A program made the translations under genes and the position numbers. Source: Paraburkholderia bryophila (GTDB lineage: Bacteria; Pseudomonadota; Gammaproteobacteria; Burkholderiales; Burkholderiaceae). Taken from it: DNA of 42,885 nucleotides. The DNA lies in NCBI RefSeq assembly GCF_003269035.1, contig NZ_QLTK01000045.1:1-42885 (forward strand). The letters run 5' to 3'. A model generated the notes under the pieces. The model was given only the letters and a program-made list of their open reading frames with translations, made no database searches and was not told the DNA's origin. Position 1 is the first letter of the stretch. The number at the start of each line of letters is the position of its first letter. Below, one piece after another: positions 15,098-23,422 of the stretch.

Positions 15098-17205
15098 GCC
15101 TCCCCGATCTTCTTGTCCATCCGCTTGGACGGCTGAGCCTGGACGCGTTGCCATTCTGGCAAATGGTGCAACACCCCAGCAAAAGAAACCTGATCAACGG
15201 CATCATTGCGACCGGAGCGGCCTCGATGGTCGGCATCGGCGCAATCGTCACCATTATGTTGATTACCCGCTACCGCAAGTGGGCAGTTCTGTGGAACGAA
15301 TGGCTGACCAGCCCCGATCACAAGAAGATTGGCATTATGTATGTGGTACTGGCTTTCGTGATGCTCGCGCGTGCGCTGATCGAAGCCCTTTTGATCCGTA
15401 CGCAACAGGCCTTCGGCCTGAATGGCGGGTTCTTGTCAGCCGATCACTTTGCGCAGCTTTTCAGTACCCACGGCACCATCATGATCTTCTTCATGGCAAT
15501 GCCGTTCCTGACCGGCATCATTAACTATGTCATCCCTTTGCAGATCGGCGCGCGCGACGTCGCGTTTCCCGTACTCAACTCGATTAGTCTAGGGCTGACC
15601 GCGGCCGGCGCGGCATTGGTGATGATCTCGCTGTGCATCGGCACATTCTCAACCGGCGGCTGGTTCGGCTATCCACCCTACACCGAGGCAACCTTCAGCC
15701 CCGGCGTGGGACCGGATTACTGGATATGGGCATTGTCGCTGGCTTCCTTGAGTTCAACCTTCACTGGAATCAATTTTGCCGTCACCATCTACAAGGGGCG
15801 TGCACCCGGAATGAAATACATGCACATGCCACTGTTCACGTGGACCGCCCTGTGCACCAGCATTCTAATGATTTTTGCGATGCCGCCGCTGACGGTGGCA
15901 ACAGCCCAGCTGGCACTCGACCGATATCTCGGGTTTCACTTTTTTACCAACGAGCTTGGCGGCAACATGATGCATTTCGCCAACCTGTTCTGGTTATTTG
16001 GACATCCGGAAGTCTACATTCTGATTCTGCCTGCATTTGGCGTCTACTCGGAAGTCATCTCCACCTTCTCCAGCAAAATGCTGTTCGGGTACCGGACGCT
16101 CGTGACGGCGACCATGGCTATTGCAATCCTGTCTTTCACTGTCTGGTTGCACCATTTCTTCACCATGGGTCAGAGCGCGAATATCAATGCAGTGTTTGGG
16201 ATTGCCTCGATGTTGATTGGCATTCCGACTGGCGTAAAGATCTACGACTGGATGGCGACGATGTTTCGCGGCCGGATACGCTTCACGGTGCCGATGCTCT
16301 ATTCGATCGGCTTCATGCTGCTCTTCGTGCTGGGCGGCATCAGCGGCATCCTGCTTGCGGACCCCGGCATCGACTACCAGGTGCATAACAGTGTTTTCCT
16401 GGTCGCGCACTTCCACAACGTCGCAGTACCGGGACTGTTGTTCGGCATGATTGCCGCCTACCATTACTGGTTTCCAAAGGCCTTCGGCTTTCGTCTTCAC
16501 GAAGGCCTCGGAAAAGGCTCCGCGCTGTGCTGGATAGCCGGTTTCATGCTTGCCTTCTTTCCGCTCTACGCCTTGGGGCTGATGGGGATGCCTCGCCGCA
16601 CGGTCGCTTACTCGGAGCCACGGTACGTACCACTCGAGACCACGGCGTTGTTCGGCGCGGCGCTGATCGTCATCGCGCTTGGCCTGCTGGTCCTGCAACT
16701 CTGGGTTTCCATCAAACAGCGTGAGGCGCACCGTGTGTTTGCGGGCGACCCCTGGGATGGTCGAAGTCTTGAATGGTCGGTATCCGCGCCACCGCCGGAG
16801 TACAACTTCGCGATTATTCCGCACGTCGTCGGTCGCGACGCATTCACTGTTGCGAAGGAAACCGGGACAGCCTTCCAACGTTTGGACGCATACGCCGATA
16901 TTACGGTGCCGAGGAACAGTGCAATGGGGCCAGTCGTCGCAATCGTCGGCTTCTTACTTGCCTTCGGCCTAGTGTGGCAGATCTGGTGGATGACGATGCT
17001 CTCTGCAGTGGCCGCGGCCGCCACCATGATCGTGCGAGGCTTCGCCCGGAACACCACACGCATCGTCACCGCGGAGGAAGTGCGCAAGGATCACTATCGA
17101 TGGCTCGATGTCGTGGAGTCGGCCACGGCTATTTCCCGTGCCGATGAACGTACACCTGCCAACGAAGGGCTTGCGCAGCAAGTGTCCGAGGGGATGGTGC
17201 CATGA
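15094..17205 (+). CDS. cyoB: Ubiquinol oxidase subunit I (CyoB)
   Basis: A 703-residue haem-copper oxidase subunit I, the catalytic core of the bo3-type proton-pumping quinol oxidase. Haem and copper ligands are visible: FSTHGTIMIFF (low-spin haem His), FGHPEVYILILP with the CuB His and cross-linked Tyr, WLHHFFTMG (two CuB His) and LVAHFHNVAVPG (high-spin and low-spin haem His). Against E. coli CyoB, the quinone-site Arg71, His98 and Gln101 appear conserved (Arg93 here; HFAQ), while Asp75 is replaced by Glu97 (RALIE). The N- and C-terminal extra helices of CyoB are present. It overlaps cyoA and cyoC by four bases (ATGA). Confidence 0.97.
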   Translation: MSLPDLLVHPLGRLSLDALPFWQMVQHPSKRNLINGIIATGAASMVGIGAIVTIMLITRYRKWAVLWNEWLTSPDHKKIGIMYVVLAFVMLARALIEALLIRTQQAFGLNGGFLSADHFAQLFSTHGTIMIFFMAMPFLTGIINYVIPLQIGARDVAFPVLNSISLGLTAAGAALVMISLCIGTFSTGGWFGYPPYTEATFSPGVGPDYWIWALSLASLSSTFTGINFAVTIYKGRAPGMKYMHMPLFTWTALCTSILMIFAMPPLTVATAQLALDRYLGFHFFTNELGGNMMHFANLFWLFGHPEVYILILPAFGVYSEVISTFSSKMLFGYRTLVTATMAIAILSFTVWLHHFFTMGQSANINAVFGIASMLIGIPTGVKIYDWMATMFRGRIRFTVPMLYSIGFMLLFVLGGISGILLADPGIDYQVHNSVFLVAHFHNVAVPGLLFGMIAAYHYWFPKAFGFRLHEGLGKGSALCWIAGFMLAFFPLYALGLMGMPRRTVAYSEPRYVPLETTALFGAALIVIALGLLVLQLWVSIKQREAHRVFAGDPWDGRSLEWSVSAPPPEYNFAIIPHVVGRDAFTVAKETGTAFQRLDAYADITVPRNSAMGPVVAIVGFLLAFGLVWQIWWMTMLSAVAAAATMIVRGFARNTTRIVTAEEVRKDHYRWLDVVESATAISRADERTPANEGLAQQVSEGMVP

Positions 17206-17825
17206 GCCGCGATGCCGCGAAGTATCCAGGCGTGAACCTGACGTCGGCACACGGCCCCGATCACGAAGCCGCCGAGAACCTGATCTTCGGTTTCTGGGTG
17301 TTTTTGATGAGCGATGCCCTTCTGTTCGGGCTGGCATTCGCATCCTATGTAACGTCTCTGAATGCGACGGCGGGCGGCCCGGGCCCTCACCAACTCTTTG
17401 ACATCAAGAGCACTTTAATTGAGACACTGTTACTCCTGACGAGCAGCGTGACATTCGGATTTGCCTCAATCACACTCAAGTACAAACACGGCACCCCGAG
17501 GCTTATCGCGTGGCTCGCGGCAACGCTCATGTTCGGAGTCGCGTTCCTGGCTTTTGAACTCCATGATTTCAGCGCCATGTTTGCCAAGGGCGGCGTTCCC
17601 GGCCGCAGCGGCTACCTGTCCGCCTTCTTTGGCCTCGTGCCCCTGCACGGATTGCACGTCATTGGCGGGTGCGTCTGGTTGCTCTGCCTGATGGGTCAGA
17701 TCGCGCGCTATGGCGTGGATACCGCGACGAAAGTGGGCATCATGCGGCTCGCGCTATTCTGGCACTTCCTCGACATCGTCTGGGTCGCCATTTTTTCGGT
17801 GGTTTATTTGGCAGGGCTGACATGA
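17202..17825 (+). CDS. cyoC: Ubiquinol oxidase subunit III (CyoC)
   Basis: A 207-residue subunit III with five predicted membrane helices, the CyoC type lacking the first two helices of aa3 subunit III. Family stretches include ENLIFGFWVFLMSDALLFGLAF near the N-terminus, FGLVPLHGLHVIGG, and the terminal RLALFWHFLDIVWVAIFSVVYL. It stabilises the oxidase core. It is translationally coupled to cyoB and cyoD through ATGA overlaps. No cyoE (haem O synthase) follows in this window. Confidence 0.96.
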   Translation: MSRDAAKYPGVNLTSAHGPDHEAAENLIFGFWVFLMSDALLFGLAFASYVTSLNATAGGPGPHQLFDIKSTLIETLLLLTSSVTFGFASITLKYKHGTPRLIAWLAATLMFGVAFLAFELHDFSAMFAKGGVPGRSGYLSAFFGLVPLHGLHVIGGCVWLLCLMGQIARYGVDTATKVGIMRLALFWHFLDIVWVAIFSVVYLAGLT

Positions 17826-18178
17826 GCGAACCAACACACACTGCCGCGGACGACGTCGACGCGGCGAAGAACGAACGCCGGGAGTTTCGATCGTACCTGC
17901 AGGGCGGCGCTACCGCGCTGCTGCTGACTCTGGTGCCCTTTGCACTGATTCACTGGGCCGATGTGTCGCGGTTGACATTGCTGATCGTGATTGGGGCCTG
18001 TGCGCTGGTACAGATCGTCGTGCACTTTCGATTCTTTCTGCACATCAGCTTTTCTCATCAGCGCGAGGACCTCCAGTTGATTCTGTTTTCGGCGCTGTTA
18101 ATTACCATCATGGTTGGTGGGACGGTCTGGATCATGACCAGTCTGGCATTTCGCATGGAGATGTCTTCGATCCCCTGA
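17822..18178 (+). CDS. cyoD: Ubiquinol oxidase subunit IV (CyoD)
   Basis: A 118-residue protein with three membrane helices (about 29-47, 50-70 and 84-106) typical of CyoD: YLQGGATALLLTLVPFALIHW, then IGACALVQIVVHFRFFLHI and LILFSALLITIMVGGTVWIM. The subunit helps assemble CuB and haem in the oxidase. I start at the ATG at 17822 (MSEPTH), overlapping the cyoC stop by four bases; the frame is open further upstream inside cyoC but that part is a shadow. It ends the cyo operon; the next element downstream is a decayed LysR gene on the other strand. Confidence 0.95.
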   Translation: MSEPTHTAADDVDAAKNERREFRSYLQGGATALLLTLVPFALIHWADVSRLTLLIVIGACALVQIVVHFRFFLHISFSHQREDLQLILFSALLITIMVGGTVWIMTSLAFRMEMSSIP

Positions 18179-18189
18179 CGCAGGAATGC

Positions 18190-18439
18190 TTTTTGGAAAA
18201 TTCGCACGTCGACGCATCAACGACGGCGCGGCCTGCTTGCGTCAGCGTCGCGCGTCTGCCGCTACGGTCGAATAGTGCAAACATCCATGTCGCTTTCAAC
18301 TTTTTGGACAAGGTAGCTGATCGACGACGGAACCCTATGCAACTGTTCGGCCGCCTCGCCGAATGTGCCTGTCCGCTCGATGGTGTCCAATACTTGCAGG
18401 GCTTCAAAGGACAACTTGATAGCCTTAGGATGATTTCAT
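18190..18439 (-). pseudogene. Frameshifted N-terminal remnant of a LysR-family regulator
   Basis: Reading the minus strand from the ATG at 18439 gives MKSS, then after a frame change AIKLSFEALQVLDTIERTGTFGEAAEQLH and VPSSISYLVQK, a clear LysR helix-turn-helix. A stop follows in that frame, and the sequence resumes in another frame with ALFDRSGRRATLTQAGRAVVDA. At least two frameshifts are therefore present, and the effector domain is missing. The gene points toward cyoD and ends beside it. It may once have been a functional regulator, now dead. Confidence 0.75.
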
Positions 18440-18604
18440 GACTTTTACAATGTTTAGATCGACTTCGCCGCGAAGGACGAGCGGCTCAGTAGAAGCCTAG
18501 CGATCATTTCGCCTCGATTTTTCGAGGTGCGCTCGGTGCCATCGAGATGGACAGTGACAATGTTGTCGTTTGCGAGGGCAGTGGGCTTTTGAAGGCCTCG
18601 TCAA

Positions 18605-19329
18605 GGCGTTGTAAACTTGCCATGCGTGAGACAAAACGCTGGAGGTGTGACGATGATTTAGAAACCGGTCGACGGATCGCGGGCGAGGTCGGTGAATTCG
18701 CGCCAGGCAATGAACCTTGCTGCAAGCTGTTTGCGATAAAGTGAAGCGCGCAGCAGATGCCGCTTGATCGCGAAGTGTAGCCGGATCAGTCCGAAGCTCG
18801 ACAGGAAGGCCTGCGTGCTTTTCGGATTGCGAAAACCGCGCATGCGACGCTCGCGTTCACGTGTCGACTGGTGGCTGTTTTCAGCCCTGTTGTTCAGTCG
18901 GGCTGCCGCTTTGACAAACACGTGCTTTACGCTCGCCGGCTCTGGAATCTCAGCTTTGGCGGCCGGATAGCTACGCAGTTCATCGGTAAAGATCTTGCGC
19001 GGCACCGGGTTCGAGCGCAGCACACGCTTGAAGAAGCGCTTGGCCGCGGGCTTATCGCGCCGCTTTTGCAGCAGGATGTCGAGTTCGGCGCCGTGCTAGT
19101 CCACTGCGCGCCATAGTAGGTAAGGCTCGCCGCGCAACGTCACGAACATCTCGTCAAGGTGCCATGTGCCGCCTTAGCTCTTCGATGTCACGCAAGCTCA
19201 ATTGATATCGGTAGTACCAGCGCACGGCGCAACTGATGACGCCAGCTGGAAAACGGTACCCGCGATACAGCGATTTCGGTTTCTTCATCGCCTCATCTTA
19301 CGCGAGACGGCCAGCAACCTGACAACGCC
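18605..19329 (-). mobile_element. Decayed IS6-family element related to the one at 6372
   Basis: Ends read GGCGTTGTAAACTTGC on the left and, as reverse complement of the right end, GGCGTTGTCAGGTTGC. The 725-base length is 107 bases shorter than the intact relative at 6372-7203, matching an internal deletion in the transposase gene. Both copies lie in the same orientation and bracket about 11.4 kb. Confidence 0.7.
18658..19288 (-). pseudogene. IS6-family transposase pseudogene
   Basis: From the ATG at 19288 the frame reads MKKPKSLYRGYRFPAGVISC and continues to SLRDIEEL, where about 107 bases are missing compared with the intact copy. Sequence resumes in a shifted frame at TWHLDEMFVTLRGEPY. 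A TAG interrupts the gene near 19097 (WRAVD-stop-HGAEL). The remainder, with IFTDELRSY and NNRAENSHQSTRERER, keeps the second Asp and the Glu of the DDE triad. The deletion, frameshift and stop make it non-functional. Its protein sequence is close to, but not identical with, the transposase at 6430. Confidence 0.85.
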
Positions 19330-19674
19330 CCCAATTCGCATCTCCCACAATGCTTCTGAATTTAGCTCTGGCGTTTTCAGTCTGGCTGAAAGGCCATCAA
19401 TTTTGGGTAAAAAGATGGGGATAGCTTATAAAGAACGCGATGAGTCTGAGCAGGTTGTGTCGTACCATTAATGCGACTGCGCTGTTTCGGCGACACCCCG
19501 GCTACCATGCGCGTGTCCCCGTCGGGCACCACCGGTGCACCGCTTGCGGGACCTCGTTTTCAAGGGTTCTGCTGGACGAATCCTGCTATCGGCTCGGGCG
19601 CTCACTCGGGCGGCCGGATTTCCAGCATGCATAGCGCAAACCGCTCAACGGAGTTCGAACTGCCCGCCTAAAAG
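19330..19674. other. 345-base gap without a supported gene
   Basis: Short open frames are present, none with family features or a good ribosome binding site. The stretch separates the decayed IS from the 3' end of the LacI-type regulator gene and looks like degraded DNA next to a mobile element. Confidence 0.45.
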
Positions 19675-20691
19675 TTATCGCCGCGCTGCGGCAACCGCTT
19701 CCAGCCGTGCCGTCGACCCGCGTATGACGATCGCCCCGGGCAAGACCAGCGAGCGCGTGGACATGGACGGATCGGCGAGCCGTTGGGTAAGCAACTGCAT
19801 TGCCATTTTGCCGATCTCATAGACCGGCTGAGCGATCACCGTGATGCCCGGCGATACCAGTTCGGTCCACGGCTCGTTGTCGAAGCCCGCTAGTGCGATC
19901 GCTTCACCCGGAATGGCGCCCTGCGCCCGCATGGCCCGGTAGGCGCCGAGCAGCAGGAGGCCGTTGCTCGCCACGATCGCATCGGGCCGGCTGGCGGCGT
20001 TCCCCTCGAGCCAGCCGCCGACGGGCCGCACCGCGCCCTCGGGGTTGGGCTCGACGAATTCCGCCTGTACCGGCAGATCATGCCGCCCCAGCGCCTGCAC
20101 GAAGCCCTCGTGGCGATCGCGCCCGGTCGTACTGGCATTGCCAAACAGGCCAGCGATCCGCCGGTATCCGCGCTCGACCAGATGCTCGACGAGCCGCGCC
20201 GACGCGTCACGGTTATCGAGCACCACCGCATCCGCGCTGCCCGCGGGGCCGGCGCGGTCGATCATCACCACGGGGAAATCGTAAGCGTCGGCCTTGAAGC
20301 TTTGCGCGGCGTCGTGAGTAGGCGAGTAAATGCAGCCAGTGACCCGCTCTTCTTCCATCAGCCCGAGATACATCGCCTCCTTCTCGGGGTTCTCGTCTGT
20401 ATTGCACAGAATCACGCGCAGACCTTGCTGATAGGCGGCGTCTTCCACCGCGCGACTGACTTCGGTAAAGAAGGGATTGCGCACGTCCGACACAATCAGG
20501 CCGATCGTGGCCGTATCCCCGGAGCGCAGACGGCGTGCCGCCGCATTCGGACGGTAGCCGAGTTGCTCGATCGCACGGAGCACTCGCTGGCGGACTGTGT
20601 CGCGAACCGGACCGTTATTCGACAGCACGCGTGACACCGTCGTGACCGACACCCCTGCCGCTTCGGCAACATCCTTGATTCGTAAGTTCAT
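19675..20691 (-). CDS. fruR: LacI-family regulator of the fructose PTS operon
   Basis: A 338-residue LacI/GalR repressor. The N-terminal HTH (IKDVAEAAGVSVTTVSRVLSNNG, residues 4-26) and hinge helix (YRPNAAARRLRSG) precede a periplasmic-binding-protein-like effector domain (about 60-330: IGLIVSDVRNPFFTEVSRAV, then GFDNEPWTELVSPGITVIAQP). I start at MNLRIKD (20691), since the frame's upstream extension adds 37 residues with no domain. It is divergent from fruBKA, and an identical GGTATCGATTCC element lies in front of each transcription unit, so it most likely represses both itself and the operon, with fructose 1-phosphate as the probable inducer by analogy with FruR/Cra. The gene symbol is assigned by context. 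Confidence 0.85.
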   Translation of the reverse strand: MNLRIKDVAEAAGVSVTTVSRVLSNNGPVRDTVRQRVLRAIEQLGYRPNAAARRLRSGDTATIGLIVSDVRNPFFTEVSRAVEDAAYQQGLRVILCNTDENPEKEAMYLGLMEEERVTGCIYSPTHDAAQSFKADAYDFPVVMIDRAGPAGSADAVVLDNRDASARLVEHLVERGYRRIAGLFGNASTTGRDRHEGFVQALGRHDLPVQAEFVEPNPEGAVRPVGGWLEGNAASRPDAIVASNGLLLLGAYRAMRAQGAIPGEAIALAGFDNEPWTELVSPGITVIAQPVYEIGKMAMQLLTQRLADPSMSTRSLVLPGAIVIRGSTARLEAVAAARR

Positions 20692-20696
20692 GAAAA

Positions 20697-20710
20697 GTGG
20701 TATCGATTCC
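20697..20710. promoter_or_regulatory. Operator-like element before the LacI-type regulator
   Basis: GTGGTATCGATTCC contains the LacI-type palindromic core ATCGAT. It begins 6 bases upstream of the regulator's ATG at 20691, so binding would repress its own transcription. The same 14 bases recur before fruB. Confidence 0.65.
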
Positions 20711-20862
20711 GTAACCGGCTCGGTATTTTCCCTGGATTGCCTATCAGGCAGCTGAAACGCCTCACTATGGCGACTCCCGGCTGCACAGCCTTTGCGGACC
20801 ATTCTACCTGGCTTTCAAGAAAAATCATTGAAATCTGCGAAGACGGCGAAGACTTGACGGCC

Positions 20863-20893
20863 AAAGTGGTATCGATTCCAATACGACCACTTT
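20863..20893. promoter_or_regulatory. Operator-like element before fruB with flanking inverted repeat
   Basis: The GTGGTATCGATTCC element recurs at 20866-20879. Here it is set inside a perfect inverted repeat, AAAGTGGT (20863-20870) and ACCACTTT (20886-20893), with a 15-base centre, absent from the copy at 20697. The site lies 25 bases before the fruB start, over the probable promoter or leader. A GGAG ribosome binding site follows at about 20907. Confidence 0.65.
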
Positions 20894-20917
20894 AACGATT
20901 CGATTTGAGGAGACGCG

Positions 20918-23422
20918 ATGCCGTCGCTGCTTACCGCAGAGTTGGTTCGACTGAACGCACGTGCCAGCTCGAAACTCGACGCGATCGTCCAGGCCGGCGA
21001 GTTGCTGGCCGCCGCCGGCTATATCGAGCCCGCCTATATCGAGAGCCTGCAAGGTCGCGAACAAGTCTCGAATACCTATCTGGGTAGCGGCGTCGCGATT
21101 CCGCACGGCATGCAGGAAGATCGTCATCTGATCCGGCGCACCGGCGTGGCCGTGCTGCAACTTCCGGAAGGCGTCGAGTGGCATGACGGCGAACGCGCGA
21201 ATCTGGTCGTGGCGATTGCCGCACAGTCCGACGAACACATTGCGTTGCTGCAACGGCTCACCCGTCTGATCGGCGACCCCGCGCAACTGCTCGCGCTCGT
21301 CGAGGCGCGCGATCCGCACGTGCTCGTCGAAGCGTTGAACGGCGCGACGCGTGGCACCTCTACTGTGATCGATACCACCCCGGCCGACTTCGAGCAGTGC
21401 ATCGAACTGGTTCTCGACTATCCGCACGGCTTGCACGCGCGTCCGGCAAGCGCATGGGTCGCGACGTCGAAGCGCTATCAGGCGGCCATGCGGGTGCGCC
21501 ACGGCAAGCTTGCTGCCGACCCGAAAAATCTGGTCAGCCTGCTGCAACTGGGCGCCACGGCCAACGCGCAACTGGTGCTCTCGGCGCAAGGCGTCGACGC
21601 GGCCGAGGCCCTCGCGGCGTTGAAGCGCACCATTGAAAACTTGTCGGCCGAAGAACACGAGCGCGCGGCTGCCGCCCGGGCGCGCCGGCAAAAAGCCCAG
21701 CCGGTGGCATGGGCGCCGCTCGACCCCGCCACGCTATTCGACGGCGTCAGCGCGGGTCCCGGCTTTGCAATCGGTCCGGTACGTGTGCTGCGCACCACAC
21801 AACCAGACATTCAGGACCGTCCCGCCGACACCCTCGAAGCAACTCATCAGCTAGACCGGGCCCTGCGCGAAACCGCGAGCGAACTCGATGCGCTCACGCG
21901 CGACACCACCGCGCGCCTCGGGGCAGCCGAGGGCGAAATCTTCGCCGCTCACCGCGAACTGCTCAACGACACCGAACTGCTGAACGCGGCTGCGCGCATG
22001 CTGCTGGACGGCCACGGCGTCGCCTGGTCGTGGCATCAGGCGGCCGAGCAACAGGCCGCGCGCCTCGCTGCCCTGCCCGATCCGCTGCTGGCAGCGCGCG
22101 CCACCGATCTGCGGGACGTCGCCCGCCGTGTGCTGAAACACCTGGGCGAAGACGTCGCCACCGACACGCGTCTCGACACGCCCGCGATCCTGATCGCCGA
22201 AGACCTCGCGCCGTCCGACACGGCCATGCTCGATCCGGCGGTCACGCTCGGCTTCTGCACGGTGTCGGGCGGCCCGACCTCGCATACGGCCATCCTTGCC
22301 CGCACGCTCGGCGTGCCGGCCGCCGTCGCCTGCGGCGCCGCACTGATGGATATCGCAGACGGCAGTGAAGCCGTGCTCGACGGCAGCAGCGGCCGCCTGT
22401 ACATCGGCGTATCGGCGACGGACCGCGATCGCGCCCGCCACACACAGCGCCAACTGGCGGACGAGGCGCAGCGCGCCGCCGCCAATCGCGCCCTGCCCGC
22501 CGCCACCCTCGACGGTCACGTGCTCGAGATCGGCGCGAACATCACGCGTCCCGAACAGGTACGCGACGCGATCGCCAGCGGCGCGGACGGCGTCGGCCTG
22601 ATGCGCACCGAGTTCCTGTTCCTCGAACGTCACGACGCGCCCAGCGAGGACGAGCAATACGACTGCTATCGCCGCATGGTCGAAGCCAGCGGCGGCCGCC
22701 AACTGATTATTCGCACGCTCGACATCGGCGGCGACAAGCAGGTGCCGTATCTGAACCTGCCTCACGAGTCGAATCCGTTTCTCGGCGTGCGCGGCCTGCG
22801 TTTGTGCCTGCGCCGTCCCGACCTGTTCCTGCCGCAATTGCGCGCGCTGTATCGCGCCGCCAAGGACGGTCCGCTGTGGATCATGTTCCCGATGGTCTCG
22901 ACGCTCGACGAAGCGCGTCAGGCGCTCGCCCTGGCCGAAACGGTCCGCGTCGAACTCGGCGCGCCGAAGGTGCCGCTCGGCATCATGGTCGAAACGCCAT
23001 CGGCGGCGGCCTTCGCCGATCACTTCGCCGCGCTGGTCGACTTCTTCTCGATCGGCACCAACGATCTGACCCAATACGTGCTCGCGGTGGATCGCGAGCA
23101 TCCAGAACTGGCACGCATGGCCGAGAGCCTGCATCCCGCCGTGCTGCGCATGATCAAACAGACCGTGGAGGGTGCGCGCCGCCATCGCAAATGGGTCGGC
23201 GTGTGTGGCGGCCTTGCCGGCGATCCGCTCGGTGCCTCGATCCTCGCGGGCCTCGGCGTGGATGAACTGTCGATGAGCGCGCGCGACATTCCGGCCGTCA
23301 AATCGCGGCTGCGCGCGTCGCGCCTCGACGCTTTGCAGGCGCTCGCGCGCCGCGCACTCGATTGCGAAGATGTCGACGCCGTGCGTGCGCTCGACAGCGA
23401 CGATATCAAGGCCGCCGCATGA
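20918..23422 (+). CDS. fruB: Fructose PTS fusion protein EIIA-HPr-Enzyme I
   Basis: An 834-residue fusion carrying three phosphotransferase modules that take phosphate from phosphoenolpyruvate to the fructose permease. EIIA(Fru) spans about residues 1-145, with phospho-His63 in GVAIPHGM. HPr spans about 158-248, with His173 in GLHARPAS; the position of regulatory Ser46 appears to be Asn (DPKNLVSLL). Enzyme I spans about 273-830, with His456 in GGPTSHTAIL and the PEP-binding VGLMRTEFLFL, later FSIGTNDLTQY and VCGGLAGDP. The protein can therefore energise fructose uptake without general PTS components. It overlaps fruK by four bases (ATGA). Expression is probably controlled by the operator at 20863. 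Confidence 0.95.
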   Translation: MPSLLTAELVRLNARASSKLDAIVQAGELLAAAGYIEPAYIESLQGREQVSNTYLGSGVAIPHGMQEDRHLIRRTGVAVLQLPEGVEWHDGERANLVVAIAAQSDEHIALLQRLTRLIGDPAQLLALVEARDPHVLVEALNGATRGTSTVIDTTPADFEQCIELVLDYPHGLHARPASAWVATSKRYQAAMRVRHGKLAADPKNLVSLLQLGATANAQLVLSAQGVDAAEALAALKRTIENLSAEEHERAAAARARRQKAQPVAWAPLDPATLFDGVSAGPGFAIGPVRVLRTTQPDIQDRPADTLEATHQLDRALRETASELDALTRDTTARLGAAEGEIFAAHRELLNDTELLNAAARMLLDGHGVAWSWHQAAEQQAARLAALPDPLLAARATDLRDVARRVLKHLGEDVATDTRLDTPAILIAEDLAPSDTAMLDPAVTLGFCTVSGGPTSHTAILARTLGVPAAVACGAALMDIADGSEAVLDGSSGRLYIGVSATDRDRARHTQRQLADEAQRAAANRALPAATLDGHVLEIGANITRPEQVRDAIASGADGVGLMRTEFLFLERHDAPSEDEQYDCYRRMVEASGGRQLIIRTLDIGGDKQVPYLNLPHESNPFLGVRGLRLCLRRPDLFLPQLRALYRAAKDGPLWIMFPMVSTLDEARQALALAETVRVELGAPKVPLGIMVETPSAAAFADHFAALVDFFSIGTNDLTQYVLAVDREHPELARMAESLHPAVLRMIKQTVEGARRHRKWVGVCGGLAGDPLGASILAGLGVDELSMSARDIPAVKSRLRASRLDALQALARRALDCEDVDAVRALDSDDIKAAA

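Noticed and set aside
21851..23185. Long minus-strand open frame opposite fruB (444 codons)
   Set aside because: It lies antisense to a gene with intact PTS motifs and reads as Arg-, Gly- and His-rich sequence without family features; a GC-driven shadow.
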